A stretch of 64,000 bases of DNA from Methylobacterium sp. (lineage in GTDB: Bacteria; Pseudomonadota; Alphaproteobacteria; Rhizobiales; Beijerinckiaceae): the NCBI GenBank assembly GCA_020253445.1, contig JADCBP010000008.1, positions 1-64,000 of the forward strand. Reading direction: 5' to 3'. The notes beneath the pieces are model-generated. The model did no database searches. It saw only the letters and a program-made list of their open reading frames with translations, and had not been told where the DNA came from. Position numbers and translations under genes: made by a program. Positions 25,344 through 33,170 of the stretch are shown one piece after another (the stretch's first letter is position 1; each line of letters opens with the position of its first letter).

Positions 25344-26321
25344 ATGGATACGTCGAAGATCGCCAATCCCGTCCTGCGCGCGTCGCTGGAGAATATCGGC
25401 AGGATCCTCACGGAGAGGGACGCCGAGCGCGAGCAGGCAAGAAGCGAAGACGCGACGACCCGGCGATCCGCCCCGGCCAACGACAACCAGCCCGATTTCT
25501 TCGTGCCCTCGGTCTATGACGTCCCCGTCAAGGACGGCATCGGCCTGATGGACGTGGCCGTCTTCCGGCTCTCGAAGAGTCAGAAACGCGCCGGCGAGAT
25601 CCTCCGGCACCAATATGGCGACGCCATCATCGAAGTGCGCAGCGGCCCCGACGGGCTCGCGACCATCTACGATTACGACATCGTGCTGATGATGATCAGC
25701 CATCTCGCCGAGGAAGCGAAGTTCCATCGGCAGGGCCGCGGTCCACTCCCGGCGAAGGTCTTCCGGCCGCATGCGAGCGAGATCTTCAAGTTCATCCGGG
25801 TCGAGCATGGCGGGGCGAGCTACCATTATCTGGAGCAAGCGCTCGATCGGCTGAAAGGCACCAGCATCAAGATCATCGCGACCCGCCAGCGCTCGCGCCG
25901 TGCCGGGACCTTCTCGCTCATCTCGGATTACGAGATCGTCAGCCGCACCGAGACCGGCCGCATCGCCTCGGTCGATATCGTCATCCCCGACTGGATCTAT
26001 GCCGGCGTCCTCGCTCACAAGATGCCGGAGGTCCTGACGCTCAATCCGGACTATTTCCTGATCGAGAAGGGGCTCGCCCGCTTCCTCTACCGGCTCGCTC
26101 GCAAGGCTGCCGGGCAGGGCGAGGCGATCTATTCCCTCCAGACGATCTATGCCCGCACCGGCTCGACCCGCGCCTTCAAGAAGTTCTGCTTCGATCTGCG
26201 CGCGCTGGTGCGCGCCAATGACTTGCCGGACTATGCGCTGGAATTGATCGATGGCGCCGAGGGCGGGCTCCTGCGCATGACCCATCGCGCACCGGCCTTG
26301 CCCGAGGCATCCGTCGCCTGA
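25344..26321 (+). CDS. repA: Replication initiator protein RepA (RPA family)
   Basis: 325 residues from ATG 25344, which follows CAGGAGGCCC; the longer open frame upstream runs through the terminator and is not used. The central part (about 55-300) matches the alphaproteobacterial RPA replication initiator pattern: QPDFFVPSVYDVPVKDGIGLMD, SKSQKRAGEILRH and a winged-helix-like RFLYRLARKAAG segment. The N-terminus is charged and flexible. It binds the 21-bp-spaced iterons just downstream (26425-26504) to open the origin. Together with parA this shows that the element can exist as a plasmid. Confidence 0.88.
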   Translation: MDTSKIANPVLRASLENIGRILTERDAEREQARSEDATTRRSAPANDNQPDFFVPSVYDVPVKDGIGLMDVAVFRLSKSQKRAGEILRHQYGDAIIEVRSGPDGLATIYDYDIVLMMISHLAEEAKFHRQGRGPLPAKVFRPHASEIFKFIRVEHGGASYHYLEQALDRLKGTSIKIIATRQRSRRAGTFSLISDYEIVSRTETGRIASVDIVIPDWIYAGVLAHKMPEVLTLNPDYFLIEKGLARFLYRLARKAAGQGEAIYSLQTIYARTGSTRAFKKFCFDLRALVRANDLPDYALELIDGAEGGLLRMTHRAPALPEASVA

Positions 26322-26363
26322 GCCATCCCCGTTCTGTCCTCATCGAACGACCGGCTGGCACCC

Positions 26364-26504
26364 GGTCCGCAATCTCCACCAATCTTTCACATAATCGGGT
26401 GAGCGGGCCTGGGCCTGTGGACAGGGTGGAGATTGCGGACCGTTCGGTGGAGATTGCGGACCGGCGAGTGGAGATTGCGGACCGCCGGGTGGAGATTGCG
26501 GACC
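26364..26504. repeat. oriV: Iteron array: four direct copies plus one inverted
   Basis: The 17-bp unit GGTGGAGATTGCGGACC occurs at 26425, 26446, 26467 (first base A) and 26488, spaced exactly 21 bases, about two helical turns. One inverted copy lies at 26364-26380. The direct copies end before the A+T-rich zone at 26558. A DnaA-box-like TGTGGACAG sits at 26416-26424. This is the expected binding array of the adjacent RepA. Confidence 0.88.
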
Positions 26505-26557
26505 GGGCCGGTTCGCAAGCCGTTGAACGAATAGGAAAATTCCGTATCTGGGCGGCC

Positions 26558-26609
26558 TAAAACTCTTAAAACTGATAAAACCAATAAAACGCGCCGGGCG
26601 GCCCGGCGC
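26558..26609. other. oriV: Origin A+T-rich 9-mer repeats and hairpin
   Basis: TAAAAC occurs at 26558, 26567, 26576 and 26585, exactly every 9 bases, forming an A+T-rich DNA unwinding element 53 bases beyond the last iteron. A perfect hairpin follows: GCGCCGGG (26591-26598) and CCCGGCGC (26602-26609). The rest of the gap to 26858 shows nothing further. Confidence 0.75.
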
Positions 26610-26858
26610 TGAATACTCGAAAGCTGGTTTCGAAAAGAGAGAGCCCGGAAAGGGCCGTGCGATGGGTTCTAACCGCGTTCGTTGTCGAGAGAGCAGACGA
26701 AGAGACAAACGCATCCGGCTGCCCGGAGAGGGGGCTTCCGCCCCCGGCCGCATCAAGGCGCGGTGTGCCACCGGCCTTGACCCGTCCTCCCCCAATTCAG
26801 GGAGGGTGTTGGCGTCCGGGACAGGCCCGGACGCTTGCAGAGAATAGGAGCGCTCGGC

Positions 26859-27173
26859 TCAGCGCTCCATCTCGCGCTCCTTTTCCTTCTGCCTTTCAAG
26901 CTCCCGCTTGCGCTCCCATTTCAGCCAGCTCTGGTATCTGAACTCATCGTACTTGTTGTTTCCGAACTCGAAGGGGACCAGCTTTGGGTCCATGCCCATC
27001 TCCTTGGCCTGCTTCCGCAGCTTTTCGAGATGGGCCTTCAGCTGGAAGGGTGAAATGACGAGGTCATCCTTGTCGATCTCGCCGGTATCTGTGAGTGTTC
27101 GGTCGACGATGTACCACATCTTGCCGATCTTCACGTTCTCCTTCGTGGTCCACTTCATGGGTTTCACGGTCAT
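26859..27173 (-). CDS. Charged hypothetical protein (104 aa)
   Basis: The protein is Lys/Glu-rich, with MKWTTKENVKIGKMWYIVDR at the start, a PFQLKAHLEKLRKQAKEMGMD middle and a coiled-coil-like Glu/Arg/Lys tail of about 25 residues. It is not recognised. It lies in the gap between oriV and the HTH gene, in the same direction as the downstream accessory genes. The codon use (Lys/Glu-heavy) departs from neighbours. Confidence 0.5.
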   Translation of the reverse strand: MTVKPMKWTTKENVKIGKMWYIVDRTLTDTGEIDKDDLVISPFQLKAHLEKLRKQAKEMGMDPKLVPFEFGNNKYDEFRYQSWLKWERKRELERQKEKEREMER

Positions 27174-27261
27174 GGAATTGTCCTTGGGTCTTTAAGCAGA
27201 GAAAAGAACCAGGAGGAGAAGAGCCCCGGCCTGTCGCCGGGGCGGTCGGTCGAAGAGGCCC

Positions 27262-27522
27262 TTACGCCACCTTCGGGGGCTTCACCGGGGCGAGGCGCTG
27301 GGCCTCGAGCCACCGGTTGAACTCGGTGCGGTCGATATAGACCCGGCCACCGATCTTGATGAGCGCGGCGCTGAGGCCGTTGCTCTCCGCGTGGAAAATC
27401 CACCATCTCAGTTTGGCTTCCGTGACCCAGGGGGCCTCGGCGGCAAGCTGCTTCACCGTCCGCAGCGCCTGATAGTCGACCAAGTCTGGCCGTCCAGTTG
27501 TTGGGAAAAGTGGAATGAGCAA
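27262..27522 (-). CDS. Small helix-turn-helix protein (excisionase-like)
   Basis: 86 residues. TVKQLAAEAPWVTEAKLRWW resembles the first helices of a winged-helix DNA-binding domain, and IKIGGRVYIDRTEFNRWLEA is the signature of MerR/AlpA-like excisionase and helix-turn-helix proteins. The initiation codon may be internal. It is probably the recombination directionality factor or a regulator for the integrase 2.4 kb away. Confidence 0.6.
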   Translation of the reverse strand: MLIPLFPTTGRPDLVDYQALRTVKQLAAEAPWVTEAKLRWWIFHAESNGLSAALIKIGGRVYIDRTEFNRWLEAQRLAPVKPPKVA

Positions 27523-27610
27523 AAGATAGAAGGGCGCCGGCGGGAATTCAAATTTTTCTGCGGGAGCCGGTTGGAAATGGGAGCGGCGGGGCCGCTCCCG
27601 AAGCGTTGGA

Positions 27611-27838
27611 TCACATGGACCGTTCGCGGTCCCGCGCCCGGACCCTGGCCAGCATCCGGTCCACCTCGGTTTCCCGCTGGAGACCCCGCTGGCGGCGGCG
27701 TTCCATTTCCGCCTCGTAGACCTCCAGATCGATCTTGTCGTTGGGGTCCCGGACGTTTCTCAGCTCTTCGAGCCGGCGATCGAGGTAGTAGGCCTTGTGG
27801 TTGAAGACGACTTTCGGCAGTTCGTAGAGATACCGCAC
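27611..27838 (-). CDS. Hypothetical protein (75 aa)
   Basis: 75 residues rich in Arg/Glu/Tyr: MRYLYELPKVVFNHKAYYLD followed by a charged amphipathic helix (EVYEAEMERRRQRGLQ) and an Arg-rich tail ARVRARDRERS. I do not recognise a family. It sits alone between the small HTH gene and TcmP. Confidence 0.45.
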   Translation of the reverse strand: MRYLYELPKVVFNHKAYYLDRRLEELRNVRDPNDKIDLEVYEAEMERRRQRGLQRETEVDRMLARVRARDRERSM

Positions 27839-27960
27839 GCATCCTCTCGGTGCCGCCCGTGACGGGTCGGTTTGGGCAGCGTTGGAAAAAGCGGAATGAT
27901 TGTCATTTACAATGCGACTATGGCTTTTTCTGGGAATGCCAACGGATCGTTCGCCGGTCG

Positions 27961-29118
27961 CTAGGCGCCCTGCAGACGAATGACCGTTCCTGTGTCCGGC
28001 TTTCGGTTGCCGGAACCCCAGGTTTTTTCCAGCTGACCGGCCTTTTCCATCTCAACGCAGATGTCTTTTAGGTCGGTTTCTCGGATCATGAACTCTTCGA
28101 GGAGTACGCCGAGAAGTCGTTCGAAGGGGAGGGAACCGGTCGGGCTGAGGAGTTCGAGCAGTCGTGCCTTTGCCAACACCCGCTGCCTGGCAACGAGTTC
28201 TTCGATACTCGCTTCGCTGACATCGGCGGCATGATCAGCGAAGAGGTCGGCAGTCCCGGTCTTCTCCTCCCGCTTGCGATCCTTCGCCGCCGCACGGTTC
28301 CGGGCATGATCGCGCAACCCGTCCCATTCGATTTGGCGAAAAGCTTTGAGGCCAGCGGGGTCCTTTGTCCCGTAGGCGAGAAAGAAATGCGGCCGATCTT
28401 CGGTGCTCTGGTCGATGCAGGTCGAGACGACATGCGCGAAAGAGCCCACCTGGCGAAGCGTTTCCCGAAACAGCTTTTCGACAGCCAGCCCCTTTGGAAG
28501 GGACGGGTCGAGGCGATCTTTCCAGCCCGGGCCGCCCAGGATCGGATCGAGCGATGCTATGATCTTCTCGTCGGGATGTTCAATGAAACGGCTCACGAAA
28601 CTGTACATGAAATTGATGACCACCTCGCATTTCCGGCGGTCGAACAAGGGCGCGATCTTGTCGAACGGGTAGCCCGTCCAACCCGTGGGATCGATGAAAA
28701 CGAGCGGCATCGCCTGCCCGATGAACCCACGAATATCGCCGATGGCGTCCTCGAAAGGCCCGTGAAACGTTCTGATCTCGAAACGGCGAGCCGGATCATG
28801 ATGAGGGGCGACGGCCGCCTGAAGCTGGGCGAAAGCCGTGCGGTCTGTCTCCGAGAAATAGCAGCGGATCGTTCGGCGATGCCCTCTCGTCTCCTCAATG
28901 CGGCGCTGCGCGTCTTTTAGAACATTGATGGCAATCATGAACGATGTGTCGGAGTAATCGGGCATTTCCGACTGCCAAGGCCCGGAAAACCCGTCGATAT
29001 AGGCGATGTCTGAGAAATCCAGGACCTTGAAGGCCAGGGCCTGCAAATAGCGTTTCAAAATGAAATGCTTGGCCCGTGTCTGCTCCCGATCAAGATACGG
29101 GTTCTCGGGCTCCGCCAT
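27961..29118 (-). CDS. tcmP: Three-Cys-motif partner protein TcmP
   Basis: 385 residues. It is named for its constant pairing with the Gp37/Gp68 three-Cys protein, as here. A methyltransferase-like Rossmann core is suggested by YIDGFSGPW (40-48) and FIDPTG (141-146), where the acidic residue and DPxG sit like motifs I and IV of nucleic-acid methylases. The C-terminal part contains charged helices (HARNRAAAKDRKREEK). It starts 3 bases after the partner's stop, so the two are translated together. Function is not established; a role in modification or defence is inference. Confidence 0.75.
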   Translation of the reverse strand: MAEPENPYLDREQTRAKHFILKRYLQALAFKVLDFSDIAYIDGFSGPWQSEMPDYSDTSFMIAINVLKDAQRRIEETRGHRRTIRCYFSETDRTAFAQLQAAVAPHHDPARRFEIRTFHGPFEDAIGDIRGFIGQAMPLVFIDPTGWTGYPFDKIAPLFDRRKCEVVINFMYSFVSRFIEHPDEKIIASLDPILGGPGWKDRLDPSLPKGLAVEKLFRETLRQVGSFAHVVSTCIDQSTEDRPHFFLAYGTKDPAGLKAFRQIEWDGLRDHARNRAAAKDRKREEKTGTADLFADHAADVSEASIEELVARQRVLAKARLLELLSPTGSLPFERLLGVLLEEFMIRETDLKDICVEMEKAGQLEKTWGSGNRKPDTGTVIRLQGA

Positions 29119-29121
29119 GGA

Positions 29122-29874
29122 TCACGCCTCGATCTGCACGCGCGTCGGAACCTTCGGATACTGGCTCCATTCGCGCCCTTTCAGCAGCCGCCCGCCCGCC
29201 TTAGAGTGGACGCCGCCCCATTGCTTGAAGAAAAATGCGACCCCGTCCCGGAGGCACTGGTCGCGAATCTCAAGCGCCCATTCTTCGTCCATCGGACGGG
29301 CTTTCGGGCCGCTCTCGCCGCCCACGATTGCCCAATCGATGCCCCTGAGGTCGACTGGCCCGACCGAAGCCAGCAGAGGCTCGAAGGAGACGAACTTGAT
29401 GCTCGCCTGGGCGGCCTTCAGGTGCTTCAGGCGAACCGTGTTCTGAGCATCCTCGACGGAAACGCCGAGCCAGATATGGGCTGGCGCTTTTGCGGTCCCA
29501 TAGCGGTGGCGGAGATAGCGCACCAGCAGGGAGCTGCGTTTGGTCAGCACCTGATAGGTGTGCCAGCTCGCCTTCTCCATCGTGTCAAACACCCGGTCGA
29601 TGAAGGCAGTCGGGATCTCCTTGTGGAAGAGATCGCTCATGGAGTTCACGAAAATCCGTCGCGGCCGACGCCATTGGAACGGCTGCAGGAGGCGATCCGG
29701 CTTCAGCGTAAGGTCAAAACCGTGCTCGAACGGATGCCCTGGCACGCCCCGAAACCGTTCCGCGAAGCGCTCGGCGTAGCAGAAGTCGCAGCCGGCCGTG
29801 ATTTTCGTGCAGCCCGAGACCGGGTTCCACGTCGCGTCCGTCCATTCGATGGTCGAAGCATCTGCCATGCGCAT
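29122..29874 (-). CDS. Phage Gp37/Gp68-like three-Cys-motif protein (DUF5131)
   Basis: 250 residues. The N-terminus carries C22, C29 and C32 in the pattern C-x6-C-x2-C within NPVSGCTKITAGCDFCYAERF, the three-Cys motif of this family, which resembles iron-sulfur or radical-SAM-type clusters. Downstream FVNSMSDLFH, HTYQVLTKR, WLGVSVE and FVSFEPLL match family landmarks. It is located between the integrase and TcmP on the same strand, about 48 bases after the integrase stop. ATG at 29874 or 29868 could be used. The biochemical role is unknown. Confidence 0.85.
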   Translation of the reverse strand: MRMADASTIEWTDATWNPVSGCTKITAGCDFCYAERFAERFRGVPGHPFEHGFDLTLKPDRLLQPFQWRRPRRIFVNSMSDLFHKEIPTAFIDRVFDTMEKASWHTYQVLTKRSSLLVRYLRHRYGTAKAPAHIWLGVSVEDAQNTVRLKHLKAAQASIKFVSFEPLLASVGPVDLRGIDWAIVGGESGPKARPMDEEWALEIRDQCLRDGVAFFFKQWGGVHSKAGGRLLKGREWSQYPKVPTRVQIEA

Positions 29875-29922
29875 AACCTAGAACAAAAAAAGAACATAGA
29901 CAATCAGGCCTGACCTCTTTCG

Positions 29923-31104
29923 CTACAGCGTCGCGGGCAGGATCTTGTCATTCACACGCTCGACCAGCTCTTTCACATGGCTTTCGGAAAGATGGGCATA
30001 ACGCTTGACCATCTGAAGCGTTTTGTGGCCGAGCACATCGGCGATTTCTACGAGGCTTGCGCCATTCATGGCGAGATAGCTCGCCGTTGAATGTCGCAAA
30101 TCGTGAAAACGGAAGTCCGAGAGCTTGGCCGCGATCCGCGCGGTTTCCCAGCTCGTCCGGATGTCGATCGGGGCCTGCCCATCCGCTCTTGGAAACACCC
30201 AGGGCTTGGACGGCGGCGTCTCCATCTCCTTGTAGCGCGCCTTGATCTTCGCAAGATGTGCCGTGAGGAGCTCGCCGAGGCTCTTCACGATCGGCACCGA
30301 GCGTGTCTCGCCGTTCTTCGTGTCGCGCAGGATCGCAATTCCGCGCTTCAGATCGATGTCGTTGAAGGTGAGGCCCAGGATCTCGCTCTTTCGCGCCCCC
30401 GTCGAAATCGCAAAGACCACGACCGGGTAAAGGTGCTCGTTCTCGCTCGCCTTGCAGGCGGCCAGCAGAGCCTGACGCTCCTCATCGCTCAGGAAGCGGG
30501 TGCGCTCGTTCCGGATCTTGGTGATCCGGTTCACGCCATCGACCGGGTTGCTCCCGGTCCAGCCCCATTGCTGCGCGAACTTGAAGAGCAGGGCGATCAT
30601 ATCGCGATAGTGCTTGAGCGTCTTGCGGCTCTTCGGCGCCGGCTTGGCCGGGGCAGGGCGGGTCGCCTTGCGGCCTGGCCGCTTCCGCTTGCCGGGAACC
30701 TCGGTCTTGCTGGCCGGCGCGATCCGACGGGTATCGCCCGCCGTCTCGAGCGCGCGCATCTTCTTCGAGATCAGGTCCGCGTCGATATAGGCGAGGGCAT
30801 ACTCGCCGAGCTCACGCTCCCAGTATTTGAGGCAGGAGCTGACAGCCCTCTGTGTGCTCGCCGCCCGGAGCGGCAACAGCTCCTCGCGGTAGCGCCGCGC
30901 CACATCGCCCAGCGTCTTGGTCGAGGCCTCGCGAATGACGTTCTTGAACTCGCCCCGACGGATCGAACTCTCGGTCTCCTGAGCCCAGGCCTTGGCATCC
31001 GTCAGCCGGTCAAAGGTCCGTGTCTGCGGAGGGAAGCCCCGCATCCGGATCTGCACGCGGTAGGTCGTACCGTCCTTTCCGGCGCGCTTCTGGATGTTCG
31101 CCAT
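29923..31104 (-). CDS. int: Tyrosine site-specific integrase of the plasmid-like element
   Basis: 393 residues. The catalytic domain shows the arginine in STGARKSEILGL, HDLRHST with the H-x-x-R pair, the second histidine in LGHKTLQMVKRY and the nucleophilic Tyr within RYAHLSE. A core-binding SAM-like domain lies between about 60 and 130. A Lys/Arg/Pro-rich stretch of about 35 residues (GKRKRPGRKATRPAPAKPAP) interrupts the region before the catalytic domain, an unusual insert. The adjacent tRNA fragment (31274-31319) is the attachment site; the gene reads away from it. Confidence 0.92.
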   Translation of the reverse strand: MANIQKRAGKDGTTYRVQIRMRGFPPQTRTFDRLTDAKAWAQETESSIRRGEFKNVIREASTKTLGDVARRYREELLPLRAASTQRAVSSCLKYWERELGEYALAYIDADLISKKMRALETAGDTRRIAPASKTEVPGKRKRPGRKATRPAPAKPAPKSRKTLKHYRDMIALLFKFAQQWGWTGSNPVDGVNRITKIRNERTRFLSDEERQALLAACKASENEHLYPVVVFAISTGARKSEILGLTFNDIDLKRGIAILRDTKNGETRSVPIVKSLGELLTAHLAKIKARYKEMETPPSKPWVFPRADGQAPIDIRTSWETARIAAKLSDFRFHDLRHSTASYLAMNGASLVEIADVLGHKTLQMVKRYAHLSESHVKELVERVNDKILPATL

Positions 31105-31135
31105 GAGGACTCCATGGGGTCAGAACAAAGCGTGA

Positions 31136-31157
31136 TTTGGCACACTTTTGGCACACT
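31136..31157. repeat. Tandem 11-bp repeat between int and att (possible arm-type sites)
   Basis: TTTGGCACACT occurs twice in tandem at 31136-31146 and 31147-31157. CCAACAAA also recurs at about 31162 and 31182, with the inverted form TTGTTGG near 31245. Such repeats between integrase and att are typical for integrase arm binding. Confidence 0.45.
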
Positions 31158-31273
31158 GCCGCCAACAAAATTAGGCTATTTCCAACAAACGTCAAGAGTC
31201 GATACCCATATAAGCTATTGAAAAATATGTCGAAAATTTTTGGCCGTTGTTGGCGCTGATAGTGCGGCCATCG

Positions 31274-31319
31274 GCTCATAACCTGAAGGTCGTCAGTTCA
31301 AATCTGGCCCCCGCAACCA
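31274..31319 (+). pseudogene. 3' fragment of initiator tRNA (tRNA-fMet, CAT): attachment site
   Basis: From GGCTCATAACC to CCA, the sequence matches the second half of an initiator tRNA: anticodon loop CTCATAA, GTCAG/CTGGC T-stem with loop TTCAAAT, and acceptor end CCCCGCA followed by ACCA. The 5' anticodon stem upstream (ATCGG) cannot pair with CCTGA, so the 5' half is not tRNA. This is the fragment left in the chromosome when the element integrated and rebuilt the full tRNA at its other end. Confidence 0.75.
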
Positions 31320-31349
31320 AATAAACGCTGAAGTATCAGCGTGTTATCC

Positions 31350-31381
31350 AAAAGCCTCGATCTCCGGATCGGGGCTTTTTT
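31350..31381 (+). terminator. Rho-independent terminator after the tRNA fragment
   Basis: AAAGCCTCGATC (31351-31362) pairs with GATCGGGGCTTT (31367-31378) around TCCG, with G-T pairs, and is followed by T. It was probably the original terminator of the tRNA gene. The remainder of 31382-31551 contains nothing clear. Confidence 0.75.
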
Positions 31382-31551
31382 CGTCTTTGGGCGCGGTTTG
31401 GGGGCAGTAAGCCTCAACACGAGCGAGTACGCGTCCACAGCTGCCAACAGCGCGATCCGAGTTCGGCGGCCTGCCCGACGCCAAGGCTGGTCGTTTTGCT
31501 GCCCCCACGCTGCCCCCAAAGCCTCTGGTGGCGGCATCTCGTATCAATTGC

Positions 31552-32811
31552 CTATCGCGAGAAGGTCGCCGCACAGGTTTGAGCCCTTGTGACCGCGAGA
31601 TCCCGAAAGCGCTCAAGCGCGGCCTGATCGAGACCACGGTCGGATAAGGCGCCAGCAACGTTTCCTCCCTGGGCGATCACCCGTTCGCTGATTTCCGCGA
31701 CCCGGCGGCGGATCAGCGGCAGGCCGAGGCCTGCATCGGCGGCGAAGGCTCCCCACCCTCGCGCATCGAGTTCCGCCAGCGTCGCGCGTTTGCCGATCTT
31801 CATGGCGAACTTCGGCGACAGTTCCGGATAGGCGACCGTCGCCAGCAGATCATAAAGCGGGGCGAGGCTTGGGCCTTCGTCGCTGTAGAGGATCGAAAAA
31901 TTCTTGCCGTGCGCGTCAGCATTTCCCGCGATCGCATTGAAGATCACGGCATCGAGGAGCTTCAGGACGTCGACTGCAGGCCGCTCGGCGATCCGGCGCA
32001 GGAGTTCGAAGCAATCCTTGAAGGTCGGCCCGCCCTCGCTCGCGTATTTGGTTTCCGGCGGAACGCCCAGCGCCTGGCAGAAGTCCTCCTGATGGATACG
32101 ACGCACCTGTCCACTCGTGGCGACGGCGCGGTCGTAGCGCTCGACGAGGAGGTAGGGTCGATCCCGAACGACGCGAGGCTCGACGGGCGCGACATCAAGG
32201 CCGATCGCGGCGGCGAGGCGCATCACGAAAGCCTCGTTTTCTGTGGTGGCTGCAAAACGGGCGATCGGCGGCTTGAGGATGTGCGTCGTCGGCTGGCCCG
32301 GCGCAGGCAACGCCACCGCGCCATCCACGAGAATGACAGGCACTTTCGATTGCGCCCCGGCGAGAGAAAGCCGGAGCCCCTCCTCGCCCGCGAGCAGGGG
32401 GCGGGCGGGCAACGCATCCAGCACCCGGATCACGCCGTCATCGTCGAGCGGGATTGGCCGCTGATGAAGAGCGGGCGCGGTCGGCGTTTCACCGGGCGGG
32501 AGAAGCTGAAGTGCACCGGCAACATCGCCGCCGAGGCGATCGAGCAGCGCGAAATCATTGCCGCGTGAAACGCCAAGCGCCTGTGCGGCGGCGTCGCGTT
32601 GGCTTTCTTCCGGCAGGAGCCCGCCGAAGAACGGACGGCACTCGCGACGGGTGAAAGGCTCCGCCCGCTTCGGCAGCGAGGCGGACAAGGCCGGTGCACT
32701 TTCATCGTCGAGCCATGCCGACGCGTAGACGTAGCCGAGTTCCCCGTGCTGGTTCTGCGTCAGCTGGCCAACGATCCGCCCCTCCCACCAGATATCCAGG
32801 GTGCGCATCAT
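31552..32811 (-). CDS. hipA: HipA-type serine/threonine kinase toxin
   Basis: 419 residues from the ATG at 32811; the longer open frame upstream covers hipB and is not used. The HipA N-terminal fold is seen in LDIWWEGRIVGQL and FFGGLLPE. The kinase core has LAGAQSKVPV (the P-loop-like ejection segment), THILKPP with the ATP-binding Lys, NADAHGKNFSIL as catalytic loop, and PLYDLLAT as the metal motif. HipA kinases phosphorylate tRNA synthetases or other targets and slow growth. Its start overlaps the hipB stop by four bases. Confidence 0.92.
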   Translation of the reverse strand: MMRTLDIWWEGRIVGQLTQNQHGELGYVYASAWLDDESAPALSASLPKRAEPFTRRECRPFFGGLLPEESQRDAAAQALGVSRGNDFALLDRLGGDVAGALQLLPPGETPTAPALHQRPIPLDDDGVIRVLDALPARPLLAGEEGLRLSLAGAQSKVPVILVDGAVALPAPGQPTTHILKPPIARFAATTENEAFVMRLAAAIGLDVAPVEPRVVRDRPYLLVERYDRAVATSGQVRRIHQEDFCQALGVPPETKYASEGGPTFKDCFELLRRIAERPAVDVLKLLDAVIFNAIAGNADAHGKNFSILYSDEGPSLAPLYDLLATVAYPELSPKFAMKIGKRATLAELDARGWGAFAADAGLGLPLIRRRVAEISERVIAQGGNVAGALSDRGLDQAALERFRDLAVTRAQTCAATFSR

Positions 32812-33050
32812 GCCTTCCGCGCTCCTTTGGCTTCCGGAGGCGGCGTGATATCGACCGAACATCCAAGCGCGGCCAGGACCTGCAGCGTCTTGCCGATCTG
32901 CGCGGTCGGTTTGCCTGCTTCGAGATCGACGATGAAGCGCAGGCCGACGCCGGCCGCGCCCGCCAGTTCGTCTTGCCGCAGGCCAGCGGCCTTGCGGGCG
33001 GTTCGAACGATGTTGCCAATCTCGGCAGGGGTGATGTTTCGTCTTGCCAT
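32808..33050 (-). CDS. hipB: HipB antitoxin
   Basis: 80 residues from ATG 33050, preceded by a GGTAAAGATC leader. The Xre helix-turn-helix lies at about 10-60: IGNIVRTARKAAGLRQDELA and VGLRFIVDLEAGKPTAQIGK. The C-terminus ends in a basic tail that can reach HipA. It represses its own promoter; three equally spaced CGGGAAA boxes lie upstream. Confidence 0.9.
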   Translation of the reverse strand: MARRNITPAEIGNIVRTARKAAGLRQDELAGAAGVGLRFIVDLEAGKPTAQIGKTLQVLAALGCSVDITPPPEAKGARKA

Positions 33051-33063
33051 GATCTTTACCGTT

Positions 33064-33170
33064 CGGGAAAGATAACACGGCTTTCGATGGGCGTCGACAA
33101 AATATGTCCTGAGCGGGAAATTTGATGCCCTTAGGGACCTCCATTCCGCGAAGTTAACCCGATCGGGAAA
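33064..33170. repeat. Three CGGGAAA boxes at exact 50-base spacing (HipB operator candidates)
   Basis: CGGGAAA occurs at 33064-33070, 33114-33120 and 33164-33170, each preceded by G-N-N. The first is 14 bases upstream of the hipB start. The regular 50-base interval suggests cooperative binding or DNA looping by HipB. The stretch 33171-33425 holds no gene I can support. Confidence 0.45.

Larger units (their letters stand above)
1..31319. mobile_element. Integrated plasmid-like mobilizable element (ICE/IME), right part
   Basis: Backbone genes typical of a plasmid are present together: mobC and relaxase (2919-5402), VirD4/TraG coupling protein (8436-9989), serine resolvase (10324), parA plus RHH partner (21938-22886), repA with iterons (25344-26609). 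A tyrosine integrase (29923-31104) then lies next to a 3' fragment of an initiator tRNA ending at 31319. The right end is therefore placed at the tRNA fragment; the left end is not visible and may lie before the window. No VirB-type mating-pair genes are seen, so either they lie to the left or the element is mobilised in trans. The replicon plus integrase combination suggests a plasmid that integrates. Confidence 0.8.

Noticed and set aside
26425-26504. Four regularly spaced repeats as a CRISPR array
   Set aside because: Unit of 17 bases with 4-base gaps and next to repA; this is an iteron array.
31261-31319. Intact tRNA-Met gene
   Set aside because: The upstream sequence cannot form acceptor 5' strand, D-arm or the 5' anticodon stem.
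31298-31658. Small minus-strand frames past the tRNA fragment
   Set aside because: No ribosome site; overlap the tRNA fragment, terminator or hipA end.
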